Shown: positions 39,901 through 48,349 of the stretch, one piece after another
Layout of the letters: each line of letters starts with the position of its first letter
Numbering within the stretch: the first letter of the stretch is position 1
DNA from: Methyloligella sp. GL2
GTDB lineage: Bacteria > Pseudomonadota > Alphaproteobacteria > Rhizobiales > Methyloligellaceae
Reading direction: 5' to 3'
Assembly: GCF_013341275.1 (NCBI RefSeq)
Contig: NZ_CP054476.1
Coordinates: forward strand, 1,811,501 to 1,875,500
DNA: 64,000 bases
The notes under the pieces: generated by a model
Told to the model about the DNA's origin: nothing
What the model saw: only the letters and a program-made list of their open reading frames with translations
Database searches by the model: none
Position numbers and translations under genes: made by a program

Positions 39901-40427
39901 TAGAGCCGGTGCAGCAGGCGCAGCCGTTCCTCGGCCGTGTCCAGGTTGCCCTCGGCGATAGCGCTGTCGATGGGCCCCTCGGGGCCGCCGGTCAGGGCGA
40001 TCAGCCCTTCGGTGCAGGCGGAGAGCTGGTCGATGCCGACGACAACCGTGCCGGTGTCTGCTGCCGTCTGATAGGCGGTGCTGGAAAGCCGCATGAGATT
40101 GGCATAGCCAGTCTCGTCCTTGGCCAGCAGCGCGATGCGGCCGGAAGGCTCCGGCGCTTCGATCTCGCCGCCGGGTCCCTCTTCCGCCGCTGTCTCGAGG
40201 CTGACGGCGAGGCTGGATCCGATGATGGGTTGGATGCCGGCATCGGCGATGACGCTGGAGAATTCCAGCGCGCCGAACAGGTTGTTGGTGTCGGTGAGTG
40301 CCAGGGCCGGCTGCGCATCGCCGAGGGCCAGATCCTTCAGCTTGCCGATCTTCAACGCCCCTTCCAGCAGCGAATAGGCCGAATGGGTGCGAAGATGGAT
40401 GAAGGTCGGCTGGCCAGAGTCAGGCAT
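36948..40427 (-). CDS. dnaE: DNA polymerase III alpha subunit
   Basis: DnaE is the replicative polymerase subunit. From the ATG at 40427 it has 1159 residues; a GTG six codons upstream is an alternative start. The PHP domain starts with FIHLRTHSAYSLLEGAL (residues 9-25); Arg13 replaces one of the metal-binding His of active PHP proofreaders, as in E. coli. The catalytic site PDFDIDF lies at residues 417-423. Further motifs are GPGRGSGAGSLVAW, FNKSHSAPYAFLTYQTAYLK and a C-terminal OB-fold region with GNAFAFVGASDRTG. Proofreading is expected from a separate DnaQ. It ends in an intrinsic terminator. Confidence 0.97.
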   Translation of the reverse strand: MPDSGQPTFIHLRTHSAYSLLEGALKIGKLKDLALGDAQPALALTDTNNLFGALEFSSVIADAGIQPIIGSSLAVSLETAAEEGPGGEIEAPEPSGRIALLAKDETGYANLMRLSSTAYQTAADTGTVVVGIDQLSACTEGLIALTGGPEGPIDSAIAEGNLDTAEERLRLLHRLYGDRLYVEIQRHGTQKERAVEPELLKLAYGLELPIVATNESYFASQDDFEAHDALLCIAQGSYIAVDERRRVTPEHYFKTQSQMAALFADLPEAIANTVEIAKRCAYRPVKQAPMLPSFVADAASPEAQAEAEAQTLRERSKAGLAKRLEAQGLAPGHTEQDYAERLEFELDVIIRMKYPGYFLIVADFIQWAKAHGIPVGPGRGSGAGSLVAWVLTITDLDPIRFGLIFERFLNPDRVSMPDFDIDFCQDRRDEVIAYVRDHYGADRVAQIITFGKLQARAVLRDVGRVLQMPYGQVDKLCKLVPNNPANPVTLAEAIEGEPLLQEARDSEEIVAKLLDIGQRLEGLYRHASTHAAGVVIADRPLIDLVPLYRDPRAQLPATQFNMKWVENAGLVKFDFLGLKTLTVIQQAVNFIREKGEEIDMLHVPLDDKNTFEMLAHGETVGVFQVESLGMRRALVDMVPDRFEDLIALVALYRPGPMANIPVYCARKLGQESIQYLHPKLEPILAPTYGVITYQEQVQQIARDMAGFTLAEADLLRRAMGKKIKSEMDKQRGRFMKGAEERGIQKITAQEIFDACAKFAEYGFNKSHSAPYAFLTYQTAYLKANYPVEFLAASMTLDMGNTEKLAGFVQEAHRLGIEILPPSVNHSDVPFIPGEDTIRYSLAALRNVGKSAVEHIAAERQAKGPFKDISDFARRINPRHVNKRALEMLCAAGALDCLDIDRALAFENIDRILAIGNQSQQDANDGQNNLFGGDNSPPPPVPLRKVTPWLPTDRLAREFDAVGVFLTGHPLDDYQEILDAIGAESWSSLAAKAKSQKVVGKVAGSVVSKRERKSRAGNAFAFVGASDRTGQFEAVIFSEALNEARPMLETGNVVLFDLEAEMDGDTVKARILGVSSLEKAAARVPTGLRLVLDSHAAMKAIAETLAKNGNGNGRGPLRLLVRLDDMDREVELTLPQGISATPKQRGALSVIEGVRQIQSL

Positions 40428-40697
40428 GTAAACTGTTAATTCCACTGTGAGAATTCGAGCGAACGGCGCTCTTTAGCCCTCCCAGATTCTAAGGGAGCGG
40501 TGAAGCGATAGAGTGCTGCGCTCGACCGGTTATCCAGAGAGTATCCACTGAAACTGCGATGTTCGCACTCTGTTCTTACATCAAACTGTTAGATTGAAGT
40601 TATACTTTAACTGCAACCATAGGGCGGCTAAGGTTGCGAAATGGCACGGTTGAATGGGGATTTAGACTGCTACCTTAAGATGGAAATGGAGTTGCGC

Positions 40698-40955
40698 GTG
40701 TCCCGGACCACCCAATTTTTCATCGTGTTCAGCGACAATGCTTGGCATGTCACCGTGAATGGCGGGCGTTACGGACCGTTCCGCCAGCAGGAAGCGGCGG
40801 TGCAGGCGGCGGTCGATGCAGCCTATAGCGTCGGCAGCAAAGGCGAGGCAGCAGAAGTCCTGGTGCAGGAGCCGGAGAGCGAGATTCGCACGGCCTGGAT
40901 CTACGGCCAGGATCCCTACCCGCTGGCAGCGTCCAGCCGCGCCGAAGCCTCCTAA
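40698..40955 (+). CDS. Small DUF2188-like protein
   Basis: A short protein (85 residues from the GTG at 40698, which has GGAG six bases upstream; an ATG at 40641 would give 104). The core FFIVFSDNAWHVTVNGGRYG followed by an Ala-rich helix with QQEAAVQAAVDAA resembles DUF2188-type domains, and the end has AWIYGQDPYP. It is cytosolic with no clear active site; the function is unknown. It is alone on the plus strand between dnaE (divergent) and lolD (convergent). A TATACT hexamer at 40601-40606, in an AT-rich stretch, may be its -10 element. Confidence 0.65.
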   Translation: MSRTTQFFIVFSDNAWHVTVNGGRYGPFRQQEAAVQAAVDAAYSVGSKGEAAEVLVQEPESEIRTAWIYGQDPYPLAASSRAEAS

Positions 40956-40991
40956 GCGCTGACCCCTCTCCTAAGCGGGAGCCTCTACGGG

Positions 40992-41714
40992 CTATTCCGA
41001 GACGATCTCGGCTGAGATCACGGTTTCTTCGATCAGCTGACCGTCGACGACTCGCAGCACGCGGTCCATGCGAGCTGCGAGGTCGAGGTTATGGGTGGCG
41101 ATCAGCGCCGCGACGCCGGTCTCGCGCACCAGAAGCAACAGCTCTTCGAAGACGCGTTCGCCGGTCGGCGGGTCGAGATTGCCGGTCGGCTCGTCGGCCA
41201 GCAGCAATTTCGGCGTATTGGCGACGGCGCGGGCGATGGCTACGCGCTGCTGCTCGCCGCCGGAAAGCTCTGCCGGACGGTGCTCCGCCCGCTCCGCGAG
41301 GCCGAAGGTCTCCAGCAGCGTCTGCGCCCGCGTCGCGGACTCGCTGCGGGAGCGGCCGAGGATCATCTGTGGGATGATCACATTCTCCAGCGCGGAAAAC
41401 TCCGGCAGCAGATGATGGAACTGATAGACGAAGCCGATCTCCCGGCGGCGCATGCGGGTGCGCTCCTGATCGTTTAGGCGTCCGCAATCGGTGCCGCCGA
41501 TGATCACCTTGCCGTCGCCCGGCTGCTCCAGGAGCCCGGCGATATGCAGCAGAGTGGATTTGCCGGCGCCGGAGGGGCCGAGCAGCGCGACGGTCTCTCC
41601 CGGATAAATTTCCGCGTTCACGCCATCCAGCACGGTGAGCGCGCGCGGGCCCTGCTTGAAGCTGTGGGTCAGCCCTTCCAGCTTGAGGGCGGGTGTTTCG
41701 GATGACGAACTCAA
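40992..41714 (-). CDS. lolD: Lipoprotein-releasing system ATP-binding protein
   Basis: LolD powers release of outer-membrane lipoproteins from the inner membrane to LolA. The 240-residue ABC ATPase has Walker [10 protein letters not shown] (46-54), Q-loop region [12 protein letters not shown], signature LSGGEQQR (150-157), Walker B LLLADEP (170-176) and the H-loop THNLDLA. The start codon appears to be TTG, seven bases after the lolC stop, with an AGG that overlaps that stop as a weak Shine-Dalgarno; low, coupled initiation is likely. Confidence 0.95.
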   Translation of the reverse strand: MSSSSETPALKLEGLTHSFKQGPRALTVLDGVNAEIYPGETVALLGPSGAGKSTLLHIAGLLEQPGDGKVIIGGTDCGRLNDQERTRMRRREIGFVYQFHHLLPEFSALENVIIPQMILGRSRSESATRAQTLLETFGLAERAEHRPAELSGGEQQRVAIARAVANTPKLLLADEPTGNLDPPTGERVFEELLLLVRETGVAALIATHNLDLAARMDRVLRVVDGQLIEETVISAEIVSE

Positions 41715-41721
41715 GGGAAAC

Positions 41722-43005
41722 CTAGCCGTAACGAAGCGCTTCGACCGGATCGAGCCGGGACGCTTTCCAGGATGGATACAGAGTGGCGAGCACGGAGAGC
41801 GACAGCGCCATGATGACCACGGAGACGGTCTCGCCCGGATCCATATCCGCCGGCATCTGCGACAGATAATAAAGCTCCGGCGAGAACAGCTCGGTATTGG
41901 TCGCCCAGGCGATGAACTCGCGCAAGGATTCGATATTGACGCAGACCAGCACGCCGAGGATCAGCCCCGCCAGCGTGCCGACGACGCCGATACTGGCGCC
42001 GGTGATGAAGAAGATGCGCATCACCGCGGCGCGCGAGGCGCCCATGGTGCGTAAGATCGCAATGTCCGAGCCCTTATCCTTCACCAGCATGATCATGCCG
42101 GAGATGATGTTCAGCGCGGCGACCAGCACGATCAGGGTGAGGATCAGGAACATCACGTTCCGCTCCACCTGCAGCGCGTTGAAGAAGGTGGCGTTCCGCT
42201 GCCGCCAGTCGCTGATATAGATGGTGGGGCCGCCGGCATCGAGGATCTTAGGGCCGAGCTCGCCGACCTCGTCGGGGGAATGCAGCACCACTTCCAGCAC
42301 CGTCACGCTGTCGGGCTTGTTGAAGTAGAGCTGCGCCTCCTTCAGCGGCATGAATACGATCGAGGAATCGTATTCGGACATGCCAAGCTCGAAGATCGCC
42401 TTGACGGGATAGCGCTTCACCCGCGGCGCGGTGCCGAGCGCGGTTGAGGCGCCGCGCGGGGTAAGCAGGCTGACCTGATCGCCGACCTTCACATTGAGGC
42501 TGCTGGCCAGCCGGGTGCCGATGGCCACGCCGTCGCCCTTGTCGAAACCGTTCAGCGTGCCGAAGCGGATATTGCCGGAGACCGATTTCAGCTCCTTCAG
42601 ATCCTTCTCGCTGAGGCCGCGCACCAGAGCGCCGGTGGCGGTTGAGGGCGTGGAGATCATCACCTGGCCTTCAATCAGCGGCAGCGCATAGCGCACGCCG
42701 GGCACGGCGGCGATATTCTTGGTGACTTCGGCGTAGTTGGTGAAATCGTCGCCGAGGCTGTGCACCACGACATGGCCGTTGAGGCCGAGCATCTTGTCGA
42801 ACAGCTCCTGGCGGAAGCCGTTCATCACCGCCATGACGATGATCAGCGTGGCGACGCCGAGCACGATGCCGAGAAACGAGAAGCCGGCGATGACGGAGAT
42901 GAAGCCCTCCTTCCGCCGCGGCTTCAGGTAGCGCAAGGCCACAAGCCATTCATAGGGCGCAAAGGCCCCGCGGCTTGTGGGGGCATCGCTGCCGGATACG
43001 CTCAT
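41722..43005 (-). CDS. lolC: Lipoprotein-releasing system permease LolC/LolE
   Basis: The membrane partner of LolD. The 427-residue protein has the LolC/E pattern: an N-terminal helix after [16 protein letters not shown], a large periplasmic domain (about residues 60-270), and three C-terminal helices forming the FtsX-like domain, including [20 protein letters not shown], the coupling segment. Only one lolC/E gene is present here, which suggests a LolF-like homodimeric transporter, although a second copy elsewhere cannot be excluded. It overlaps the proS stop in ATGA. Confidence 0.94.
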   Translation of the reverse strand: MSVSGSDAPTSRGAFAPYEWLVALRYLKPRRKEGFISVIAGFSFLGIVLGVATLIIVMAVMNGFRQELFDKMLGLNGHVVVHSLGDDFTNYAEVTKNIAAVPGVRYALPLIEGQVMISTPSTATGALVRGLSEKDLKELKSVSGNIRFGTLNGFDKGDGVAIGTRLASSLNVKVGDQVSLLTPRGASTALGTAPRVKRYPVKAIFELGMSEYDSSIVFMPLKEAQLYFNKPDSVTVLEVVLHSPDEVGELGPKILDAGGPTIYISDWRQRNATFFNALQVERNVMFLILTLIVLVAALNIISGMIMLVKDKGSDIAILRTMGASRAAVMRIFFITGASIGVVGTLAGLILGVLVCVNIESLREFIAWATNTELFSPELYYLSQMPADMDPGETVSVVIMALSLSVLATLYPSWKASRLDPVEALRYG

Positions 43006-44348
43006 GCGTCCTCCTTGGCCTCCGCGACGGCGCCCGCCACGAGCTGGCAGGCGGCATCGAGACTGAGATTGCTCTTCTGGCCGGTGGCGCGATTCTTTAC
43101 CTCGATCTCGCCGGCGGCCAGTCCCTTCGGCCCGACGATGATCTGCCAGGGCAGCCCGATCAAATCCATGGTGGTGAATTTGGCCCCTGCCCGGTCGTCG
43201 CGATCGTCATAGAGGATGTCGAGCCCGGCATGGGTCAGTCTCTCGTAGATCTGCTCGCAGGCAGAATCGGTGGCGCTGTCGCCAGATTTCAGATTGATCA
43301 GCCCGGCATCGAACGGTGCCACGGCCTGCGGCCAGACGATGCCCGCATCGTCGTGATGGGCCTCGATGATGGCACCGACAAGGCGGGAGACGCCGATGCC
43401 GTAGGATCCCATCTCGACCGGCACCAGCTCGCCGTTGGGGCCCTGCACCTTGGCATTCATCGGCTCCGAATATTTGGTGCCGAAATAAAAGACCTGACCG
43501 ACCTCGATGCCGCGCGCCGACAGGCGCTTGTCTTCGGGCACTTCTTTTTCGAAGCGCTCCGGCTCGTGCACATCCTCGGTGGCGGCGTAGAGCTCGGTCC
43601 GCTGACGCACATAAGGGGTGAGATCGCCGGAATAATCGACGTCCCTCGGCGGGGCCGTCATCTCCACCAGATCCTTGTGGCAGAACACCGCCGATTCGCC
43701 GGTCTCGGCGAGAATGATGAACTCGTGGGAGAGATCGCCGCCGATCGGGCCGGTCTCGGCACGCATCGGCACCGCCTGCAGCCCCATGCGCGCGAAGGTG
43801 CGCAAATAGGAGACGAACATCTTGTTGTAGGACTTCACCGAGTCGTCCTTGGTGAGGTCGAAGGAATAGGAATCCTTCATCAGGAATTCGCGGCCGCGCA
43901 TGACGCCGAATCGGGGCCGGACCTCGTCGCGGAACTTCCACTGGATGTGATAGAGGATGCGCGGCAGCTCCTTGTAGGATTTGACGCCGGCGCGGAAGAT
44001 CTCGGTGATCATTTCCTCGTTTGTCGGGCCGTAGAGCATGTCGCGCTCGTGGCGGTCGGTGATGCGCAGCATCTCCTTGCCGTAGGCCTCGTAGCGCTTG
44101 CTCTCGCGCCAGAGCTCGGCCGGCTGAATGGTCGGCATCAAGAGCTCCAGGGCGCCTGCCCTATTCTGCTCCTCGCGGACGATCGTTTCGATCTTGTTCA
44201 GCACCTTGTAGCCGAGCGGCAGCCAGGAATAGATGCCGGCGCTGGATTGGCGGAGCATACCTGCGCGCAGCATCAGCCGATGCGAGACGATCTCGGCTTC
44301 TTTGGGGTCGTCGCGCAGGATGGGAAGGAAATATTGGCTTAGACGCAT
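43002..44348 (-). CDS. proS: Proline--tRNA ligase (short form without editing insertion)
   Basis: A class II synthetase of 448 residues that charges tRNA-Pro. Motif 1 region is [17 protein letters not shown] ([14 protein letters not shown]), motif 2 is [23 protein letters not shown] in pieces [11 protein letters not shown] and [16 protein letters not shown], and motif 3 is [13 protein letters not shown]. coli-type ProRS carries an editing insertion of about 180 residues between motifs 2 and 3; here that interval is short, so the domain that clears Ala-tRNA-Pro is missing, as known for alphaproteobacteria. Trans-editing by a separate ProXp-ala protein would then be expected. It is first in an operon with lolC and lolD. 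Confidence 0.96.
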   Translation of the reverse strand: MRLSQYFLPILRDDPKEAEIVSHRLMLRAGMLRQSSAGIYSWLPLGYKVLNKIETIVREEQNRAGALELLMPTIQPAELWRESKRYEAYGKEMLRITDRHERDMLYGPTNEEMITEIFRAGVKSYKELPRILYHIQWKFRDEVRPRFGVMRGREFLMKDSYSFDLTKDDSVKSYNKMFVSYLRTFARMGLQAVPMRAETGPIGGDLSHEFIILAETGESAVFCHKDLVEMTAPPRDVDYSGDLTPYVRQRTELYAATEDVHEPERFEKEVPEDKRLSARGIEVGQVFYFGTKYSEPMNAKVQGPNGELVPVEMGSYGIGVSRLVGAIIEAHHDDAGIVWPQAVAPFDAGLINLKSGDSATDSACEQIYERLTHAGLDILYDDRDDRAGAKFTTMDLIGLPWQIIVGPKGLAAGEIEVKNRATGQKSNLSLDAACQLVAGAVAEAKEDA

Positions 44349-44447
44349 GAGGGCCCGTCTGAATCAAAATGCGGCGTGTCGGTCGCTGTTGTACCCGCCG
44401 CGCCGCGCCGCGAATAGTTCAATTTCGGTTTGTCGAAGAATGGGGCG

Positions 44448-44477
44448 CTCATACATCACTTTAGCGAAACGGTGCAA
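44448..44477 (-). promoter_or_regulatory. Candidate promoter for proS-lolC-lolD
   Basis: On the minus strand TTGCAC (44477-44472) and TATGAG (44453-44448) are 18 bp apart, about 100 bases upstream of the proS start, in an AT-richer stretch. Predicted from sequence only. Confidence 0.4.
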
Positions 44478-44817
44478 TGTTAGGCGAAGGACTCGCGAGC
44501 AGCCGTCGAAATTGCACAAGCGATAAGCAGAATGATGCGAAAATCCAAAAAGATGCGGCGTCCGGTCACAATCCTTGGTGACATTTTGGCGCGGCTGGGA
44601 TAGTGTCCTTTCACAACGTGTTGGAAGACGGGACTGAGAACGATCTCGTGTCACCGCGTTGAGATTGGACCCGGTCCAAGTCTTGGGAGGAAAGAGCTCT
44701 AGGCGCGCACCAACGACATAGACGCAGCCTTTTCGGTCCACCTTTCCTTTGTGCTCATACGCGGGCACGGCATGGCCAAGGACCGGGAAATCGGAGCCTA
44801 AAAAACAACTTCAAAAG

Positions 44818-44849
44818 GAGCGAGGCGCGCCGGCCTTGCTCTTTTTTTT
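44818..44849 (+). terminator. Strong intrinsic terminator on the plus strand
   Basis: GAGCGAGGC and GCCTTGCTC pair as a 9-bp stem with one G-U, followed by eight T residues on the plus strand. No plus-strand gene lies upstream. On the minus strand the same stem is followed by CTTTTG and so could also end the mce-DUF1467 transcript, but the T-run favours the plus direction. Confidence 0.65.
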
Positions 44850-44887
44850 GTCCGGATTCGGGCCTGCCGGCTTGGCGGGATTCGCGC

Positions 44888-45163
44888 CTAGCGGACGGTC
44901 TCGTAGCGCGGCAGGAACGGGATATCGTCGAGGCTGAAGCGGCCGCTGAAGACGAAGAAATAGACGGCGCCGAAGACGATGGTCGCGACCACCGTGGTGG
45001 CGATGATCTTGGGCAGGAAGCGCGGATTGGTCGGTGCGCTGGCCGTGGTGCCCGGCGGGATCTCGCCCTCCTCGCCTTGCGGCTTCACGCCGAAGGGCAG
45101 CATGGCGAACAGCACGATCCACCAAATCACAAAATAGATTGCGATGCCGAAGGCGAGGGTCAT
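44888..45163 (-). CDS. DUF1467 family small membrane protein
   Basis: A 91-residue protein with two transmembrane helices: FGIAIYFVIWWIVLFAML at the N-terminus and IIATTVVATIVFGAVYFFVF in the second half. They are joined by a loop with PFGVKPQGEEGEIPPGTTASAP, split here as PFGVKPQ and EIPPGTTASAP, which is the DUF1467 signature. I start at the ATG five bases after mce; the frame continues upstream through the mce gene but that is out-of-frame shadow. Function is unknown. It sits downstream of mce and rnj, a conserved location in related genomes. Confidence 0.88.
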   Translation of the reverse strand: MTLAFGIAIYFVIWWIVLFAMLPFGVKPQGEEGEIPPGTTASAPTNPRFLPKIIATTVVATIVFGAVYFFVFSGRFSLDDIPFLPRYETVR

Positions 45164-45168
45164 TGCTC

Positions 45169-45573
45169 TTACGCCTGTTCCAACTCGACCAGGGTTCCGG
45201 CGAAATCCTTCGGATGCAGGAACAGCACCGGCTTGCCGTGGGCGCCGATCTTCGGCTCGCCCTCGCCCAGCACCCGGACGCCGTCGGCAACCAGCTTGTC
45301 GCGGGCGGCGACGATGTCGTCCACCTCGTAGCAAATGTGGTGGATGCCGCCGCCGGGATTGCGCTCCAGGAAGCTTGCGATCGGGGATTTGTCGCCGAAC
45401 ACGCCGAGCAGCTCGATCTTGGTATTGGGAAGCTCGATAAAGACGGTGGTCACGCCATGCTCGGGCTGATCCACCTCCTCCGACACCTTGGCGTTCAGGG
45501 TGTTGCGGTAGAGATCCGCGGCGGCTTTCAGATCCGGTACGGCGATGGCGACGTGATTCAAGCGTCCGATCAT
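45169..45573 (-). CDS. mce: Methylmalonyl-CoA epimerase
   Basis: Mce interconverts (2S)- and (2R)-methylmalonyl-CoA in propionyl-CoA breakdown. The 134-residue protein is a pair of glyoxalase-type beta-alpha-beta-beta-beta modules with metal ligands in LNHVAIAVPDL (His7), the IELLGVFGDKSPIASFLE region, GGGIHHICYEVDD (His), and a C-terminal TLVELEQA (Glu). It is separated from rnj by a palindromic repeat and followed after five bases by the DUF1467 gene. Confidence 0.95.
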   Translation of the reverse strand: MIGRLNHVAIAVPDLKAAADLYRNTLNAKVSEEVDQPEHGVTTVFIELPNTKIELLGVFGDKSPIASFLERNPGGGIHHICYEVDDIVAARDKLVADGVRVLGEGEPKIGAHGKPVLFLHPKDFAGTLVELEQA

Positions 45574-45691
45574 GGGGAGAGATACTCCTTCACAAATGAG
45601 CTTTTGGCGGGGATGGCCCCGATATTGCGGCCAGTTGTACTGGGGTTCTGCGGCTTTCGCTAGGGGCCGTGCGTTCGCGATTTTCCTCTTA

Positions 45692-45778
45692 CGTCATGCC
45701 CGGGCTTGACCCGGGCATCCAGTGCGTCAGCCCTGGGGCGCTTGGCTCTGGATTGCCGGGTCAAGCCCGGCAATGACG
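45692..45778. repeat. CGTCAT-type compound palindrome
   Basis: An 87-bp inverted repeat. The left arm reads CGTCATGCCCGGG, then CTTGACCCGGGCATCCAG; the right arm is its near reverse complement ending GGCAATGACG. Each arm also folds on itself through CCCGGG/CCCGGG or GCCGGG/CCCGGC. It fills most of the 227-bp mce-rnj spacer and belongs with the elements at 1372 and 58269. Confidence 0.85.
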
Positions 45779-45800
45779 AGGAGGTATTCGCCTGAAGTTC

Positions 45801-47483
45801 TCAGAGCCGCGTCACCAGCACCGAGCAGACCGGCTTCTTGCCGAGCTTCTGGTTGACCGCGGCGCGGATCGCCCGGCGGAGCGCATCGGCCACCATCTTG
45901 GCGTCTTTGCGCCTGGGCCGCGGGATGCTTTCCAGCGCGCCGATGGCGGCATCGATCACCAGATCCTCGACGGGTTCGCCTTCTGCGGTCTCCTCGGCAA
46001 GGCCGATCACTGCGGCCTCCGGCTCGGCCACCAGCGTGCCCTTGTCGGAGAGAACCACGGAAAGCGCCACGGTGCCGACGAAGCTCAGCTTGCGGCGGTC
46101 GCGGACATGGCTCCCCTCCTCGGAGACGACGACGCTGCCGTCGCGATAGAGCCGGCCGCAGGGAAGCTCGTCGATGATGCGCGGCTCGCCGGGGGCCAGG
46201 CGCACCAGGTCGCCATTGCGGATGCGCAAGACCTGGGGCACGCCCATCTCCTCGGCGAATTCGGCATGGGCCTCCAGATGGCGCCCCTCGCCGTGCATCG
46301 GGATGGAGAGCTTCGGCTTCACCCAGCTATAGAGCTGTTTCAGCTCGCCGCGGCGCGGATGGCCGGAGACGTGCACCAAGTGATCCTGGTCGGTGATCAC
46401 CTCGATGGCCCGGTCCGACAGGCTGTTCTGCACCCGGGAGACCGCCCGCTCATTGCCGGGAATGGTGCGAGAAGAGAAGATCACGTGGTCGCCGGCATCC
46501 AGGCTGATATTGGGATGGGATTCTTGCGCGATGCGCGCCATGGCGGCGCGGGGCTCGCCTTGGCTGCCGGTGCACAGCGCCACGATCTTGGAGGGCGGCA
46601 GGGAGGAGAATTCCGTATCCGGCACGAAGCGGAAATCCTTGTCCAGATAGCCGGTCTCCTGCGCCGCCTCGATCACGCGGTACATGGCACGGCCCGCCAC
46701 CACCAGCACGCGGCCGGCATCGCGCGTCGCCTTGGCGACGGAGATGATGCGGGCGACGTTGGAGGCAAAAGTGGTGACCGCCACGCGGCGCGGGGCTTCG
46801 CGAATCAGCCGTGCCAGATGCTGGGCGACATCGGCCTCCGAGGGCGAGATGCCCTCGCGCATGGCATTGGTGGAATCGCAGATCAGCGCATCCAGCCCGG
46901 CATCGCCGATATTGCGCAAGCGCGGCTCGTCGGTCGCTGCCGAGGTGAGCGGCGTCTCGTCCAGTTTCCAGTCGCCGGTATGCAGCGCATTGCCGAGCGG
47001 CGAGCGGATCAGCACCGCGGACGGTTCCGGGATCGAGTGGGACATGGCCACCAGCTCGATCTCGAACGGGCCGATCTTGCGCGTTCCGCCCACCGGAATG
47101 ACGTGGATCGGCACGTCGTCGGCGAAGCCGGTCTCCTTCAGCTTGGCTTTCAGCATCTCGGCAGTGAAAGGCGTGGCGTAGATCGGCACCTGCAGGCGCG
47201 GCCATAGATCGACGATGGCGCCGTAATGGTCCTCATGGGCGTGGGTGAGCAGCAGCCCGGCGATATTGCGGCGCTCTTCCTCGAGGAAGCCGACATCGGG
47301 AAGGATGACGTCGACGCCGGGCTCGACCTCGGTCGGAAAGGTGATGCCGAGATCGATCATCAGCCAGTCGCGGTCTTCTTCCGGACCGAAACCATAAAGA
47401 TAAAGGTTCATGCCGATCTCGCCGATGCCGCCGAGCGCGGCGAACACGAAATCGGTCTCTTGGCGGGATTTACGTGAAGCCAT
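45801..47483 (-). CDS. rnj: Ribonuclease J
   Basis: RNase J is a metallo-beta-lactamase/beta-CASP ribonuclease with 5'-exo and endo activity, important for rRNA and mRNA maturation in alphaproteobacteria. The 560-residue protein has GGIGEIGMN (residues 18-26), the zinc motif HAHEDH (81-86), GDWKLDETP, the beta-CASP motifs CDSTNAMREG, TTFASNVARI and HVSGHPRRGEL, with a C-terminal domain of about 100 residues. It is encoded downstream of birA and nuo. Confidence 0.96.
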   Translation of the reverse strand: MASRKSRQETDFVFAALGGIGEIGMNLYLYGFGPEEDRDWLMIDLGITFPTEVEPGVDVILPDVGFLEEERRNIAGLLLTHAHEDHYGAIVDLWPRLQVPIYATPFTAEMLKAKLKETGFADDVPIHVIPVGGTRKIGPFEIELVAMSHSIPEPSAVLIRSPLGNALHTGDWKLDETPLTSAATDEPRLRNIGDAGLDALICDSTNAMREGISPSEADVAQHLARLIREAPRRVAVTTFASNVARIISVAKATRDAGRVLVVAGRAMYRVIEAAQETGYLDKDFRFVPDTEFSSLPPSKIVALCTGSQGEPRAAMARIAQESHPNISLDAGDHVIFSSRTIPGNERAVSRVQNSLSDRAIEVITDQDHLVHVSGHPRRGELKQLYSWVKPKLSIPMHGEGRHLEAHAEFAEEMGVPQVLRIRNGDLVRLAPGEPRIIDELPCGRLYRDGSVVVSEEGSHVRDRRKLSFVGTVALSVVLSDKGTLVAEPEAAVIGLAEETAEGEPVEDLVIDAAIGALESIPRPRRKDAKMVADALRRAIRAAVNQKLGKKPVCSVLVTRL

Positions 47484-47566
47484 GAAGAACTTTTACTTGA
47501 AAATGAACGCCGTTCGGAGTGGCACAACGGCGCGAATGTGACAATGCGGCCGGTTGTAATGCGCTT

Positions 47567-48349
47567 TTATGCGCTTGGGAAGAAGACGTCGCCGGCGGTG
47601 AGCCGTCGCTCGTCTCCGTCCTTGGTCTTGAGGCGTAGGGCACCGCCCGCATCGAGGCCAGCAAAAACCCCTTCTAAGGTTTCCTGCGGCAGCTTCACCT
47701 GCAGCGGCGTGCCGGGCGGCGCAGACCGCTCCAGCCAGGCGCGGCGGATGGCCTGAAACGAGGCTCCCTCGTCCCAGCGGGAGAGCCAGCGCGCGGTATG
47801 GGCGGCGAGCGCCTGCAAGGCGTGGCCCGGATCGGCGCCGATGCCTTGCGCGGCAAGGCTGGTGGCGGGCTGGGGAATATGATCGGGATAGGAGGCCAGG
47901 TTCAGCCCGGTGCCGATCACCACGGTGGAGCGGTTATCGGCCGGCGCGCCGACGCTCTCGATCAGGATGCCGCCGAGCTTCATATGCTCCAGCATCACGT
48001 CGTTGGGCCATTTCAGCACCAGACCGTCGGGTTTTCCCGGATCGCCCATCAGCTCGGCGACGGCGTCGTAGGCGGCAATGCCGGCCAGCAGCGAGAGCTG
48101 GCTTGCCACCCCGAGCGGCCCTTCGATGGTAAGCAGCAGGCTGGCGAAGAGATTGCCGGGGGCGGATTGCCATTCCCTGCCCTGGCGGCCGCGCCCCGCC
48201 GATTGGCGCAAGGACCAGATCCAGAGCGGCCCCTTCTCGCCGGCCTTGGCGCGGCGCTTGGCTTCGGCATTGGTGGAATCGACGGATTCGAGGCGAAGCA
48301 GGCGAAAGCCCGGGGGCAGCTTGGGTTCGGAGACCGGGCTTGCGGCCAT
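47567..48349 (-). CDS. birA: Biotin--[acetyl-CoA-carboxylase] ligase
   Basis: BirA attaches biotin to the carrier protein of acetyl-CoA carboxylase. The 260-residue protein is the monofunctional type without an N-terminal DNA-binding domain. Motifs are VDSTNAEAKRRA, the biotinyl-AMP loop GRGRQGREWQSAPGN, LKWPNDVML, KLGGILIE and GTGLNLAS, followed by the small C-terminal domain. Its start shares one base with the nuoN stop, so it is read with the nuo operon, as is usual in this group. Confidence 0.95.
   Translation of the reverse strand: MAASPVSEPKLPPGFRLLRLESVDSTNAEAKRRAKAGEKGPLWIWSLRQSAGRGRQGREWQSAPGNLFASLLLTIEGPLGVASQLSLLAGIAAYDAVAELMGDPGKPDGLVLKWPNDVMLEHMKLGGILIESVGAPADNRSTVVIGTGLNLASYPDHIPQPATSLAAQGIGADPGHALQALAAHTARWLSRWDEGASFQAIRRAWLERSAPPGTPLQVKLPQETLEGVFAGLDAGGALRLKTKDGDERRLTAGDVFFPSA

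Larger units (their letters stand above)
44349..44887. other. 539-bp region without a convincing gene
   Basis: This gap between proS and the DUF1467 gene (both minus strand) is poorer in G+C than its surroundings over 44480-44820. Open frames in it, including a minus-strand one of 134 codons, have no family features and unusual composition. It contains a candidate proS promoter (44448-44477) and a plus-strand intrinsic terminator (44818-44849). No tRNA, riboswitch or known small RNA was recognised. An unannotated small RNA is possible. Confidence 0.55.

Noticed and set aside
44364..44768. 134-codon minus-strand frame in the gap upstream of proS
   Set aside because: No start signal, no recognisable motif and a composition unlike the neighbouring genes; it overlaps the likely proS promoter and leader.
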